A DNA stretch of 64,000 bases. Source: Bordetella parapertussis (GTDB lineage: Bacteria > Pseudomonadota > Gammaproteobacteria > Burkholderiales > Burkholderiaceae_A). The position numbers and the translations under genes were made by a program. The stretch lies in the NCBI GenBank assembly GCA_945862985.1, contig CAMAZF010000001.1:62001-126000 (forward strand). Reading direction: 5' to 3'. This document shows positions 27,480 to 36,795 of the stretch, piece after piece. Position 1 is the stretch's first letter, and every line of letters begins with the position of its first letter. The notes under the pieces were generated by a model. It saw nothing but the letters and a program-made list of their open reading frames with translations, made no database searches and was not told where the DNA came from.

Positions 27480-28505
27480 ATGCCCCGAAACGCCTTCCGA
27501 CAGTCCAAGCTTCTCTCCCTCTCGAAGGGACTCGCTGCGCTGAGCTGTGCATGGCTGCCATGGGTCGCAGCTGCAGCCCCCAACGACTCGGTGCGCGACA
27601 CCGCGCGAGAGTCTGCTCGGGCTGTTTTTCAGATCCTCGCTGCAGAATTTGCCCTCCAAGCAGGTGACCCTCTCCTCGCAGCGGGCGCCTATCTGGGGCT
27701 TGCCCGCCAGACCCAAGATGCGGGTGTCGCTGAGCGGGCGACTCAGCTCGCGCTGGCGGTGCGCTCCCCCAAAGAGGCGCTAGAGACTGCTGAAATCTGG
27801 TTGCGTCAAGACCCCCAAAACGCTTCGGCACAGCAATCCGTTGACCTGCTGCAGCTGTTGCTCGGACAAGACAACAGGCTCATCACATCCCTTCAGTTGC
27901 GGCTGAAATCTGCAAAGACACCTGAGGCACAGTCCGGCTTTCACGAAACCCTCGGCCAGCTTGCCCTGCGAGGACCCAATCCCGAACAAGGCATCCGGCT
28001 CATTGACCAAGTCTATGGTCAACGGGTGCTTCCAAGCGCAGCCCTCTACTCCAAAGCCATGCTTCAGGAGCGCCGGGGTCTGGTCTCTGAGATGGAAGCG
28101 CTGCTCCGAAGCCTGCTGGTCCAAGAGCCAAACCACGCCCATGCGCTCAACGCATTGGGCTACAGCCTAATCGACCGAAACCAGTCGATTCAGGAGGCCT
28201 ATGTCCTCATTCGTAAGGCGCACGAGCTCCTGCCTCAAGATCCACACATCATGGACAGCCTTGGCTGGGCCTACTTCAAACTCCAAAAGCCTGACCAGGC
28301 CGCGCGCTGGCTTCGGGAGGCCTATCGCCGGCTTCCGGATGCTGAGATTGCAGCCCATTTGGGAGAAGTCCTCTGGACACAGGGTCAGCCTGAGGATGCA
28401 CGCCGAGTCTGGGCTGAAGCCCACCAACGCTCGCCTCAGAACCGAGTCCTCCTTGAGACCCTCCAGCGCATGGGAGCTGGCGTCACAGCGCCTGGCGCTC
28501 GCTAG
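27480..28505 (+). CDS. TPR-repeat exported protein
   Basis: 341 aa with a signal peptide (SKGLAALSCAWLPWVAAAAP) and several tetratricopeptide repeats, clearest at about 210-310 (ALNALGYSLIDRNQSIQEAYVLIRKAHELLPQDP and MDSLGWAYFKLQKPDQAARWLREAY). It lies directly before lolB, 23 bp apart, a common pairing in betaproteobacteria. A scaffold role in envelope assembly is plausible but not shown. The start is the ATG at 27480, where the signal peptide begins. Confidence 0.88.
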   Translation: MPRNAFRQSKLLSLSKGLAALSCAWLPWVAAAAPNDSVRDTARESARAVFQILAAEFALQAGDPLLAAGAYLGLARQTQDAGVAERATQLALAVRSPKEALETAEIWLRQDPQNASAQQSVDLLQLLLGQDNRLITSLQLRLKSAKTPEAQSGFHETLGQLALRGPNPEQGIRLIDQVYGQRVLPSAALYSKAMLQERRGLVSEMEALLRSLLVQEPNHAHALNALGYSLIDRNQSIQEAYVLIRKAHELLPQDPHIMDSLGWAYFKLQKPDQAARWLREAYRRLPDAEIAAHLGEVLWTQGQPEDARRVWAEAHQRSPQNRVLLETLQRMGAGVTAPGAR

Positions 28506-28528
28506 GTCGCCCGTCAAGATACTGGCCA

Positions 28529-29041
28529 ATGCCGTCACACCGCCGTGATGCCTTGATTGTGACGCTCGCCCTGCTGGTTCAGGGCTGCTCAACCCCCATG
28601 CCGCTGATCGACTCCACAGCGATCGAGTCACGCGCGCATGCCTCTGAGAGCGGCCGTTTTCAGCTGACCGGCGGTGCCCTCGAACAGCCGCTGAGCGGGC
28701 GCTACGAATGGGGCCGTGATGCGCGTCAAGAATGGGTTCTGCTAACGGACCCGTGGGGTGGCGCACTCGGCGCCTTGGTGCGACCGCTAGAGCCCTCAGA
28801 CGCACAGATTCAAGGGTGGCAGCCCCGGGACGAACGGGGTCGACCCATTCCCACCGAGCGCCTACACGCCTGGCTATCTGAGACGCTCGGGCTCACTTCC
28901 GAGCATGCTGCCAGGCAATTGGCCGAACTCGCTGAGGGGTTCCTGCCAACATCGAGGCAGGGTCCATCCATGGGGCAGGACATTCGAGTCCAAGGACAAA
29001 AAGGCGAGCTTCGTCTTCGAGCCTTGCCTGATCGCCGCTAA
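28529..29041 (+). CDS. lolB: Outer-membrane lipoprotein insertion receptor LolB
   Basis: 170-aa lipoprotein with lipobox LLVQGC at about residue 15-20. The core with GRFQLTG, WVLLTDPWGGALGALVRP and the late GELRLRALPDRR fits LolB, which receives lipoproteins from LolA. It is shorter than E. coli LolB (about 207 aa). The call leans on its place between the TPR gene and ispE. Confidence 0.85.
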   Translation: MPSHRRDALIVTLALLVQGCSTPMPLIDSTAIESRAHASESGRFQLTGGALEQPLSGRYEWGRDARQEWVLLTDPWGGALGALVRPLEPSDAQIQGWQPRDERGRPIPTERLHAWLSETLGLTSEHAARQLAELAEGFLPTSRQGPSMGQDIRVQGQKGELRLRALPDRR

Positions 29042-29056
29042 GATTCACCTGACTTC

Positions 29057-29962
29057 ATGGTCAAACTCCCTGCGCCTGCCAAGCTCAACCTCTTTCTGCA
29101 TGTCACCGGACGTCGAGCAGATGGCTATCACCTGCTGCAAAGTCTTTTCTGTCTCATTGATTGGCAGGACGAGCTCCAGCTCGAACTTCGCACGGACGGG
29201 CGCATGGAACGGCAGGATTCGTTTGACTGGCCTGCGTCGAGTGACCTGACCGTGCGCGCAGCCGAGGCCCTCAGACACTGGGCCTTGCAGGCAAACCTGC
29301 CAAACGCCGCCGCGCTTGGCTGCAACATCCGCATGAAAAAGGCCATCCCGGCCGGAGCGGGGCTCGGGGGAGGCTCATCCGATGCGGCCAGCTGTCTCAT
29401 GGGGCTGCGTCGGCTGTGGTCTCTACCCATTTCAGACCCAGAGCTCAAGGCCATCGGGCTCAGACTCGGTGCTGATGTCCCGTTCTTTCTCTTCGGCGAG
29501 ACGGCCCTGGCCGAGGGGGTCGGAGAGACGCTCACTTCGCAGGAGATTTCTGCCGACTGGTTTCTGGTTGCCGTGCCGCCCGTTCATGTTCCAACGGCGG
29601 CCATCTTTCAGAGCCCGCACCTCGAGAGAAGCGCTCAGCCTTGCTCCAAGTCTGAGCTGGACCAGGCGCAGGCTGCCACCATTTGGACCCTGGGCTCCAA
29701 TACCCTTGAGCCTGTCGCAACCGCTGAATTTGATGCAGTGAGACACCTCATTTCCGACCTGTCCAAAGCTGCCCAGTTGGCCGGATTACCCCGAGCGGCC
29801 ACTCGCATGTCGGGCTCTGGCGGCGCGGTCTTCTGCAGCTGTCAGAGCCAATCACAGGCTGTGGCCCTCGCGTCTACCCTGGAAAAAAAGGTGCAGGAAG
29901 GCACTCAAATGCGTGTTTGCCGCCGACTTTCGAAACATCCTGCTCGAGCATTGCTACAATAA
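29057..29962 (+). CDS. ispE: 4-diphosphocytidyl-2-C-methyl-D-erythritol kinase
   Basis: 301-aa GHMP kinase of the MEP isoprenoid pathway. PAPAKLNLFLHVTGRRADGYH opens the protein, the ATP-binding PAGAGLGGGSSDAASCL is intact, and RMSGSGGAVF is the third motif. Follows lolB by 15 bp and precedes tRNA-Gln. Confidence 0.96.
   Translation: MVKLPAPAKLNLFLHVTGRRADGYHLLQSLFCLIDWQDELQLELRTDGRMERQDSFDWPASSDLTVRAAEALRHWALQANLPNAAALGCNIRMKKAIPAGAGLGGGSSDAASCLMGLRRLWSLPISDPELKAIGLRLGADVPFFLFGETALAEGVGETLTSQEISADWFLVAVPPVHVPTAAIFQSPHLERSAQPCSKSELDQAQAATIWTLGSNTLEPVATAEFDAVRHLISDLSKAAQLAGLPRAATRMSGSGGAVFCSCQSQSQAVALASTLEKKVQEGTQMRVCRRLSKHPARALLQ
29955..29960 (+). promoter_or_regulatory. Possible -10 box of tRNA-Gln
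   Basis: TACAAT within the last codons of ispE, 21 bp before the tRNA 5' end. The best -35 at the right distance is GAAACA (29932-29937), which is weak. Confidence 0.35.
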
Positions 29963-29981
29963 CGCCCTGCAGTCGTGCCGT

Positions 29982-30055
29982 TGGGGAGTCGCCAAGTTGG
30001 TTAAGGCACCGGATTTTGATTCCGGCATGCGAGGGTTCGAGTCCTTCCTCCCCAG
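29982..30055 (+). tRNA. tRNA-Gln (anticodon TTG)
   Basis: 74-nt cloverleaf. Acceptor arms TGGGGAG (29982-29988) and CTCCCCA (30048-30054) pair, the anticodon stem is CCGGA/TCCGG, and the loop TTTTGAT gives anticodon TTG. The T arm is GAGGG-TTCGAGT-CCTTC with one G-U pair. CCA is not encoded. It lies between ispE and prs. Confidence 0.96.
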
Positions 30056-30083
30056 CCCCCTCTAGCTGACTTGGGTTTTCTCT

Positions 30084-31061
30084 ATGGCTGAACGCTTGCC
30101 CGTCGGTAATGGCGGAGTTGATTCCATCATGCTGTTCACGGGGAACGCCAACCCCCGGCTCGCATCCGAAGTCTCACGTCACCTGTCCGTCCCACTCGGA
30201 CGTGCAAAGGTTGCTCGATTCTCAGACGGAGAAGCAACCGTCGAGATTCTTGAGCATGTCCGGGGCCGAGACGTCTTTATCCTTCAGCCCACCAGCGCTC
30301 CAGCCAATGACAACCTGATGGAGGTCATGCTGATGGCTGACGCCCTGCGTCGAGCCTCGGCCGCTCGCATCACGGCAGCCATTCCCTATTTTGGCTATGC
30401 CAGACAAGACCGTCGAGTCCGCTCAGCCCGCGTGCCGATCAGTGCGAAAGTGGTAGCCAATATGCTTCAGTCCGTCGGAGTGGACCGAGTACTCACCATG
30501 GACCTGCACTCCGACCAGATCCAGGGGTTCTTCGACATCCCGGTCGACAACATCTATTCGGCTCCTATCCTGCTGGCCGACGTCTGGAAACACGATTATC
30601 CCAATCCCATGGTGGTCTCGCCGGACGTGGGCGGTGTCGTGCGTGCGCGAGCCTTCGCAAAAGAGCTTGACACCGAGATGGCTATCATTGACAAGCGTCG
30701 CCCCAAGGCCAACGTGTCTGAGGTCATGAACATCATCGGAGACGTCTCTGGCCGAACCTGCCTGATCATGGACGACATGGTGGATACGGCGGGCACGCTC
30801 ACCAAGGCTGCTGCCGCCCTGAAGGCCAATGGGGCTACGAGCGTCATTGCCTATTGCACCCACCCCGTGCTGTCTGGTGGGGCGGTCCACAGAGTCGTCG
30901 ATAGCGCACTCGATGAACTCGTGGTGACGGACACCATTCCACTGAGCGCTGAGGCTCAGGCCTGTGGCCGAATTCGGGCGATCAGCTGCGCTGGGTTAAT
31001 GGCTGAGACCATCATTCGCATCGCAAAGTCGGACTCGGTGAGCTCTCTATTCCTGGAATAG
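30084..31061 (+). CDS. prs: Ribose-phosphate pyrophosphokinase
   Basis: 325-aa PRPP synthetase feeding nucleotide, histidine (HisG in this window) and NAD synthesis. [10 protein letters not shown], the flexible loop [42 protein letters not shown], and the PRPP motif [12 protein letters not shown] are clear. Two starts are possible. I keep 30084, as a short N-terminal extension before [11 protein letters not shown] is usual in Burkholderiales; 30129 is the alternative. It begins 28 bp after the tRNA. Confidence 0.96.
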   Translation: MAERLPVGNGGVDSIMLFTGNANPRLASEVSRHLSVPLGRAKVARFSDGEATVEILEHVRGRDVFILQPTSAPANDNLMEVMLMADALRRASAARITAAIPYFGYARQDRRVRSARVPISAKVVANMLQSVGVDRVLTMDLHSDQIQGFFDIPVDNIYSAPILLADVWKHDYPNPMVVSPDVGGVVRARAFAKELDTEMAIIDKRRPKANVSEVMNIIGDVSGRTCLIMDDMVDTAGTLTKAAAALKANGATSVIAYCTHPVLSGGAVHRVVDSALDELVVTDTIPLSAEAQACGRIRAISCAGLMAETIIRIAKSDSVSSLFLE

Positions 31062-31072
31062 GACCAGTCGGT

Positions 31073-31078
31073 TATACT
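31073..31078 (+). promoter_or_regulatory. Possible -10 box for rplY
   Basis: TATACT lies 73 bp before the rplY start, immediately ahead of the large hairpin. The region 17 bp upstream (TTCCTG) is a poor -35, so prs readthrough may be the main source of rplY mRNA. Confidence 0.35.
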
Positions 31079-31081
31079 AGA

Positions 31082-31124
31082 AGGCTTTTCCACGCTTGCT
31101 GGTCGCGGCAAGCGGGAGAAGCTT
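31082..31124 (+). promoter_or_regulatory. Large stem-loop in the rplY leader
   Basis: A 17-pair stem with a single bulged A (31092) and an 8-nt loop. The inner arms CGCTTGC/GCAAGCG are perfect, and the outer arms contain two G-U wobbles. It lies between prs and rplY, and a T-rich stretch (31131-31138) follows loosely. It could be a partial terminator or attenuator of the prs transcript, or a leader element that controls rplY. Confidence 0.6.
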
Positions 31125-31151
31125 TCATCAATCTTTTATGCGGAGCGCGCT

Positions 31152-31763
31152 ATGAAGTTTTCAACCACCAAAGTGGTCGCCACCCGCCGTTCGATTGAGG
31201 GGTCGAGTGCGAGCCGCCGCCTCCGTCGCAATGGCAAACTGCCTGGCATCGTATACGGAGGCACAGGCCCCTCTGTGTCCATCGAAATGGATCACAACCC
31301 CGTTCTGCTTGCCCTGAAGGTCGAATCCTTTCATTCGTCCATTCTGGAGCTTGAGCTTGACGGAAAGAGCGAACAGGTCCTCCTGCGCGACTTTCAAATG
31401 CACGCTTACAAGCAGCAGGTTTTGCACATCGACTTTCAACGCGTGGATGCCAATGCGGCCCTTCACACCAAGGTGCCCCTGCACTTCGTGGGCCAGGAGC
31501 TAAGCCCAGCTGTCAAGCTGGAAGGCGCGCTCGTGAGCCACATCCTGAACGAAGTGGAAGTGAGCTGCCTGCCCAAAGACCTCCCCGAGTTCATCGAAGT
31601 CGACCTCTCCAAGCTGAGCGTGGGTCATTCGGTCCACATCAAGGACGTCAAGATCCCGGCTGGTGTCACCCTCATTCTGCATGGCCAAGACAACCCCGTG
31701 GTTGCAACAGCATCCAAGGCAGGTGGGTCAGCCGGCGCAGCAGAAGACAAGCCCGCAGCCTAA
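31152..31763 (+). CDS. rplY: Ribosomal protein L25 (general stress protein Ctc form)
   Basis: 203-aa long L25: an N-terminal 5S rRNA-binding domain (about 1-95) plus the C-terminal Ctc beta domain (about 100-185), ending in an Ala-rich tail. [12 protein letters not shown]-like [13 protein letters not shown] and [10 protein letters not shown] are family segments. It belongs to the prs-rplY-pth-ychF cluster typical of betaproteobacteria. Confidence 0.95.
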   Translation: MKFSTTKVVATRRSIEGSSASRRLRRNGKLPGIVYGGTGPSVSIEMDHNPVLLALKVESFHSSILELELDGKSEQVLLRDFQMHAYKQQVLHIDFQRVDANAALHTKVPLHFVGQELSPAVKLEGALVSHILNEVEVSCLPKDLPEFIEVDLSKLSVGHSVHIKDVKIPAGVTLILHGQDNPVVATASKAGGSAGAAEDKPAA

Positions 31764-31778
31764 ATCCCAAAGCCTGCG

Positions 31779-32372
31779 ATGGCCCTCTCGCTCATCGCAG
31801 GCCTGGGCAATCCGGGCCGAGACTATGAGTCAACCCGCCATAACGTCGGGTTCTGGCTCATCGATCGTCTCGCTCGTTCGGCTGCTCAGTCCCTCACCGC
31901 TCAGCCCAAGCTCTCGGCCACAGCCTGCAAGGCCAGCACAGGTCCAGCCGCGGGATGCTGGCTGCTTGAGCCCCAGACCTTTATGAACCACTCCGGTCGA
32001 GCGGTCAGTGCCGCTGCTCGGTTCTATCAAATTCCCCCAGAACAGATTCTGGTCGTTCACGATGAGCTTGACCTTCCTCCTGGGGCGATCCGGCTCAAGC
32101 AGGGTGGGGGCCACGGCGGGCACAATGGCGTTCGAGACATCTCTAGTGCGCTTGGCAGCCCGTCCTTCTGGCGACTGAGAATTGGGATTGGGCACCCCCG
32201 TACGCTCGGACTCTCGCAAGACGTCGCCGACTTTGTGCTCCACAGGCCGAAAGCCGAGGAACTGATCGCGATTGAGGCTGCGCTCGATCGGTGCTGTGAA
32301 TCACTGCCCGACCTCATTCAGGGCAGATTTGACATCGCCCAACGTCGTCTGCACGGCCCCACCTCCCCTTAG
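31779..32372 (+). CDS. pth: Peptidyl-tRNA hydrolase
   Basis: 197-aa enzyme recycling stalled peptidyl-tRNA. [21 protein letters not shown] carries the catalytic His, and [11 protein letters not shown] and [12 protein letters not shown] complete the active site. Starts 15 bp after rplY. Confidence 0.97.
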   Translation: MALSLIAGLGNPGRDYESTRHNVGFWLIDRLARSAAQSLTAQPKLSATACKASTGPAAGCWLLEPQTFMNHSGRAVSAAARFYQIPPEQILVVHDELDLPPGAIRLKQGGGHGGHNGVRDISSALGSPSFWRLRIGIGHPRTLGLSQDVADFVLHRPKAEELIAIEAALDRCCESLPDLIQGRFDIAQRRLHGPTSP

Positions 32373-32406
32373 CCTCCCCTCAGCCTCATCTTTAAGGACC
32401 AGACTC

Positions 32407-33498
32407 ATGTCACTCCAGTGTGGAATTGTCGGACTGCCCAACGTGGGCAAGAGCACCCTCTTTAACGCGCTGACCAAGGCCGGCATTGCCGCGGAGAACT
32501 ATCCTTTCTGCACCATTGAGCCCAACACTGGCATCGTGGAGCTGCCGGACCCTCGCTTGAATCAGCTTGCGGCCATCGTCAAGCCCGAACGGATCCTTCC
32601 GGCGACCGTGGAGTTCGTCGACATTGCAGGCCTCGTGGCCGGAGCAAGCAAGGGCGAGGGATTGGGGAATCAGTTCTTGGCCAACATCCGCGAGACGGAT
32701 GCCATCGTCAATGTGGTGAGGTGCTTCGAGGATGAAAACGTGGTCCACGTCAACGGGCGGGTCGACCCGCTCGCAGACATTGAGACCATTCAGACCGAAC
32801 TCGCACTCGCCGATCTGGCCGGCGTCGAAAAGCAGGTGGTGAAGGTGCAGAAGCTCGCGCGCTCAGGCGACAAGGAAGCTGCCAAGCTGCTCACGGTGTT
32901 GGAGCGATGCCAGGCTCAGCTCGATCAGGCGCTCCCCATCCGCGCCCTCGATCTCGACACCGAGGAACGCGCCCTGATCCGACCCTTCTTTTTCATCACG
33001 GCCAAGCCCGCGATGTATGTTGCAAACGTCTCTGAGAGCGGCTTTACCAATAACCCCCACCTCGACCGCCTTACTGCATTTGCAGCCAGCCAAGGGGCTC
33101 CTGTCGTGGCCATCTGCGCGGCCATCGAAGCAGAAATTGCTGATATGCCCGACGATGACAAGGCCGTCTTCCTTGCCGACATGGGCATGCAAGAGCCAGG
33201 GCTGAATCGGCTCATTCGAGCGGCTTTTGGTCTGCTCGGCCTGCAGACCTATTTCACCGCAGGCGTGAAAGAGGTGAGGGCATGGACGGTCCGAATCGGT
33301 GCGACTGCGCCGCAAGCTGCGGGTGTCATTCATACGGACTTTGAGCGCGGATTCATCCGAGCCGAGGTGATCGGCTATGAAGACTACATCACCTGCAAAG
33401 GGGAGCAGGGAGCAAAGGAATCAGGAAAAATGCGGCTGGAGGGCAAGGAATACATCGTCAAAGATGGCGATGTGATGCACTTTCGCTTCAACGTTTAG
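32407..33498 (+). CDS. ychF: Redox-regulated ATPase YchF (Obg family)
   Basis: 363-aa OLA1/YchF-type P-loop protein. G1 [10 protein letters not shown]3 DIAGLV and the C-terminal TGS domain (ending [11 protein letters not shown]) are intact. The family prefers ATP over GTP. The ATG at 32407 begins the conserved [12 protein letters not shown]; an upstream in-frame ATG lies inside pth. Convergent with rpoH, 27 bp between. Confidence 0.97.
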   Translation: MSLQCGIVGLPNVGKSTLFNALTKAGIAAENYPFCTIEPNTGIVELPDPRLNQLAAIVKPERILPATVEFVDIAGLVAGASKGEGLGNQFLANIRETDAIVNVVRCFEDENVVHVNGRVDPLADIETIQTELALADLAGVEKQVVKVQKLARSGDKEAAKLLTVLERCQAQLDQALPIRALDLDTEERALIRPFFFITAKPAMYVANVSESGFTNNPHLDRLTAFAASQGAPVVAICAAIEAEIADMPDDDKAVFLADMGMQEPGLNRLIRAAFGLLGLQTYFTAGVKEVRAWTVRIGATAPQAAGVIHTDFERGFIRAEVIGYEDYITCKGEQGAKESGKMRLEGKEYIVKDGDVMHFRFNV

Positions 33499-33525
33499 GG
33501 GTAAGGTCGAGATGGGCAACCGAGC

Positions 33526-34395
33526 CTAGCTGAGACTCGCCCGAATCTTCTTCAATGCCGCCGCCTCGATCTGGCGGATCCGTTCAGCCGAAACCCCAAA
33601 CTCATCCGCGAGGTCATGAAGGGTTGGCCCTCTCTCCTCGTCATCACGCATCCAGCGGGCCATCACGATGGCTCGGCTGCGGTCATCGAGTTCCGAGAGC
33701 GCACGACGGACCGAGCTCTGGGCCAGAGCGGTTTCTTGGGCGGCCTCAACCAGCTCGGATGGGTCGGCATGCTCCGCAGCGAGGGTTGCGATGGGGCCCA
33801 TCGCCTCGTCCGAATCATCAGGACGTGTCTCAAGCGGGGTGTCTCCACCTGCCAAGCGACGGTCCATTTCCAGAACCTCGTCGGTGCTGACCGAGAGGGT
33901 CTGGGCGATCGATCTCGCCTGATCCAGCGTCACGCCTCGCTCTGCACCCAAGGCCCGCTTGAGGGACTTCAGATTAAAGAAAAGCTTGCGCTGAGACTTC
34001 GTGGTGGCAACCTTGACCATCTGCCAGTTCTTGAGGATGTAGTCGTGAATCTCGGCCTTAATCCAGTGCAGGGCATAAGACACCAGCCGCACGCCCTGGG
34101 TCGGATCAAATCGCTTAACAGCCTTCATGAGGCCGACATTGCCCTCTTGAATGAGGTCAGCCTGGGGCAGGCCATATCCGAGATACTGTCTCGAGACGGC
34201 CACCACGAGTCGCAGGTGCGAGAGCACCAGCTCCTTGGCGGCCTCAAGGTCATCCTGGGTGCGGTATCGAAGGGCCAACGTCTGTTCACGCTCAGCGCTC
34301 AGCAGAGGCATCTGATGCACCAGGCGCAGATAGCCGTCCAGATTGGCACCTGGCGAGAGCTGGCTGAGAATCAGGGCATGGGATGCGGCGGTCAT
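33526..34395 (-). CDS. rpoH: RNA polymerase heat-shock sigma factor (sigma-32)
   Basis: 289-aa sigma factor. Region 2 (ADLIQEGNVGLMKAVKRFDPTQGVRLVSYALHWIKAEI) and the RpoH box QRKLFFNLK identify sigma-32, and region 4 ends AERIRQIEAAALKKIR. The start has AAGGAG 7 nt upstream. A perfect CIRCE inverted repeat lies 21 bp before the ATG, so HrcA repression of rpoH is the natural inference. Confidence 0.97.
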   Translation of the reverse strand: MTAASHALILSQLSPGANLDGYLRLVHQMPLLSAEREQTLALRYRTQDDLEAAKELVLSHLRLVVAVSRQYLGYGLPQADLIQEGNVGLMKAVKRFDPTQGVRLVSYALHWIKAEIHDYILKNWQMVKVATTKSQRKLFFNLKSLKRALGAERGVTLDQARSIAQTLSVSTDEVLEMDRRLAGGDTPLETRPDDSDEAMGPIATLAAEHADPSELVEAAQETALAQSSVRRALSELDDRSRAIVMARWMRDDEERGPTLHDLADEFGVSAERIRQIEAAALKKIRASLS

Positions 34396-34405
34396 GTGCG
34401 TCTCC

Positions 34406-34435
34406 TTGACAATATTTTAGCACTCACACGATTAG
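34406..34435 (+). promoter_or_regulatory. Possible promoter for the decarboxylase gene
   Basis: A perfect TTGACA (34406-34411) with an 18-bp spacer to GATTAG (34430-34435, three of six). The spacer contains the first CIRCE arm and the -10 lies in the CIRCE loop, so HrcA binding would block it. Confidence 0.35.
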
Positions 34436-34443
34436 AGTGCTAA
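34417..34443. promoter_or_regulatory. CIRCE operator (HrcA binding site)
   Basis: Exact consensus TTAGCACTC (34417-34425), nine spacer bases, GAGTGCTAA (34435-34443). CIRCE is the known target of the heat-shock repressor HrcA. It sits between the divergent rpoH (ATG 34395) and the decarboxylase (ATG 34504). On the minus strand a TAAAAT overlaps its rpoH-proximal arm and may be the rpoH -10. Confidence 0.93.
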
Positions 34444-34503
34444 AACACAAAAAGTGCCTCAAATTTGCCCTACCATCAGCCCTTCATTCTGAAAGGCGCC
34501 TCC

Positions 34504-36795
34504 ATGAAGTTTCGCTTTCCCATTGTCATCATTGACGAAGACTTTCGCTCCGAGAACACCTCTGGACTTGGGGTGCGTGCCCTGGCCGAGGCCCTTGAGA
34601 AAGAGGGTATGGAGGTGCTCGGTGTCACCAGCTATGGTGATCTGGCCCAATTCGCTCAACAACAATCACGGGCGTCGGCCTTTGTGCTGTCGATCGACGA
34701 CGAGGAGTTTGGGGCCGGTTCACCGGACGAAGTCACTCACGCGCTGAAGAACCTGAGGGCCTTTGTGACCGAGATTCGCTTCAGAAATGCTGAAATCCCC
34801 ATCTACCTCTACGGAGAGACGCGAACCTCTCGCCACATCCCGAATGACGTGCTGCGCGAGCTTCACGGCTTCATTCATATGTTTGAAGACACCCCCGAGT
34901 TCGTGGCGCGCCACATCATTCGAGAGGCCAAGTCCTATCTCGACTCTCTCGCCCCGCCATTTTTTCGGGCCCTGCTCCACTACGCTCAAGACGGCTCATA
35001 TTCTTGGCATTGCCCCGGCCACTCGGGCGGTGTCGCCTTCTTGAAGTCACCGGTCGGGCAGATGTTTCACCAGTTCTTTGGCGAAAACATGCTGCGAGCA
35101 GACGTCTGCAACGCGGTAGACGAACTGGGGCAGCTTTTGGACCACACTGGCCCAGTCGCGGCCTCAGAACGCAATGCAGCGCGCATCTGCAATGCCGATC
35201 ACTGCTTTTTCGTGACCAATGGCACCTCGACCTCCAATAAGGTGGTCTGGCATGCCTCGGTGGCACCAGGCGACATTGTGGTGGTGGACCGTAACTGCCA
35301 TAAGAGCGTTCTGCACGCCATCACCATGACAGGCGCCATTCCAGTTTTCCTCATGCCCACCCGCAATCATCTCGGCATCATTGGGCCCATTCCCTTGAGT
35401 GAATTCCAGCCCGAGGCGATAGAGGCCAAGATCATGGCCAACCCGTTCGCTCGGGAATCATGGGAGAAGGCCAAAGCCAAAGGAGTGGCCAAGCCCAGAA
35501 TTCTCACCATCACGCAGAGCACATACGACGGTGTGCTCTACAACGTAGAGATGATCAAGGATGTTCTGGGTGACACCATTGACACGCTTCATTTTGATGA
35601 GGCCTGGTTGCCGCACGCCGCCTTCCATGACTTCTATCAGAACATGCACGCGATTGGCCGTGACCGCCCAAGGCCGCATGACCCCATCATCTTCTCCACT
35701 CAATCCACCCACAAGCTGCTGGCGGGCCTCTCTCAGGCCTCTCAGATTCTGGTGCAAGAGTCGGAGACACGAAAGCTCGACCGAGACCTCTTCAATGAGG
35801 CCTACCTCATGCACACCTCCACCAGCCCCCAGTACGCCATCATCGCGTCACTCGATGTCGCTGCGGCCATGATGGAGCCACCTGGGGGAACTGCCTTGGT
35901 CGAAGAGAGCATTGTGGAGGCCCTCGACTTCCGTCGTGCCATGCGAAAGGTCGAGGCCGAGTTCGGTGACCAAGACTGGTGGTTTAAGGTCTGGGGCCCC
36001 GAGGAATTTCAAGCTGACAGTGATGGAATGGCTCAGCGCGAGCAGTGGGAGCTCAAGCCCAATGACGAGTGGCACGGCTTTGGGCCGCTTGAGCCTGGCT
36101 TCAATATGCTCGACCCCATCAAATCGACGGTCGTCACGCCTGGACTCAATATCCACGGCGAGTTTGCGGAAAGGGGGATTCCCGCCTCTGTTGTGGCGAA
36201 GTATCTGGCTGAACACGGCGTCATCATTGAAAAGACCGGTCTTTACTCCTTCTTCATCATGTTCACCATCGGCATCACGAAGGGCCGCTGGAACACCATG
36301 TTGACCGCGCTCCAGCAGTTTAAGGACGACTACGATAAGAACCAGCCCATGTGGCGAGTCATTCCTGAGTTCTGCGCCAAGTTTCCTCAGTACGAGCGGG
36401 TGGGCCTACGTGACCTCTGCCAGCAGCTGCATGAGTCCTACAAGGCACACGACATCGCTCGGCTCACCACTGAGATGTACACCTCCAATATGGAGCCCGC
36501 GATGAAGCCAGCCAAAGCCTTTTCCTGTGTGGCGCATCGCATGACCGAGCGCGTTGCGATCGATGAGCTTGAAGGACGCATCACCACCAGCCTTCTCACG
36601 CCCTATCCCCCAGGGATTCCGCTTCTGATTCCGGGCGAGCGCTTCAATAAAACCATCGTGGGCTACCTGCAGTTTGCGCGCGACTTTAACGCTCGATTCC
36701 CGGGCTTTGAGGCCGACATTCACGGCCTCGTGGTTCAAGAGGGCGAGTCCGGACTGGAGTATTTCGTGGACTGCGTGGGCAGCGAGCAGCCCTAA
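34504..36795 (+). CDS. Orn/Lys/Arg decarboxylase (PLP, class I fold)
   Basis: 763-aa inducible-type amino acid decarboxylase. It has an N-terminal response-regulator-like wing domain (about 1-130), the large PLP domain with the lysine in FSTQSTHKLLAGLSQ, and a C-terminal domain. HCPGHSGGVAFLKSPVG and FVTNGTSTSNKVV are conserved. The substrate (arginine, lysine or ornithine) is not decidable by eye. Such a gene beside rpoH is frequent in betaproteobacteria. The ATG at 34504 has an AAGG 8-11 nt upstream. The stop overlaps the ftsY stop by 4 bp tail to tail. Confidence 0.93.
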   Translation: MKFRFPIVIIDEDFRSENTSGLGVRALAEALEKEGMEVLGVTSYGDLAQFAQQQSRASAFVLSIDDEEFGAGSPDEVTHALKNLRAFVTEIRFRNAEIPIYLYGETRTSRHIPNDVLRELHGFIHMFEDTPEFVARHIIREAKSYLDSLAPPFFRALLHYAQDGSYSWHCPGHSGGVAFLKSPVGQMFHQFFGENMLRADVCNAVDELGQLLDHTGPVAASERNAARICNADHCFFVTNGTSTSNKVVWHASVAPGDIVVVDRNCHKSVLHAITMTGAIPVFLMPTRNHLGIIGPIPLSEFQPEAIEAKIMANPFARESWEKAKAKGVAKPRILTITQSTYDGVLYNVEMIKDVLGDTIDTLHFDEAWLPHAAFHDFYQNMHAIGRDRPRPHDPIIFSTQSTHKLLAGLSQASQILVQESETRKLDRDLFNEAYLMHTSTSPQYAIIASLDVAAAMMEPPGGTALVEESIVEALDFRRAMRKVEAEFGDQDWWFKVWGPEEFQADSDGMAQREQWELKPNDEWHGFGPLEPGFNMLDPIKSTVVTPGLNIHGEFAERGIPASVVAKYLAEHGVIIEKTGLYSFFIMFTIGITKGRWNTMLTALQQFKDDYDKNQPMWRVIPEFCAKFPQYERVGLRDLCQQLHESYKAHDIARLTTEMYTSNMEPAMKPAKAFSCVAHRMTERVAIDELEGRITTSLLTPYPPGIPLLIPGERFNKTIVGYLQFARDFNARFPGFEADIHGLVVQEGESGLEYFVDCVGSEQP

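Noticed and set aside
29982-30055. tRNA-Gln as an integration site of a genomic island
   Set aside because: Both flanks are core genes (ispE, prs), with no repeat of the tRNA 3' end and no integrase.
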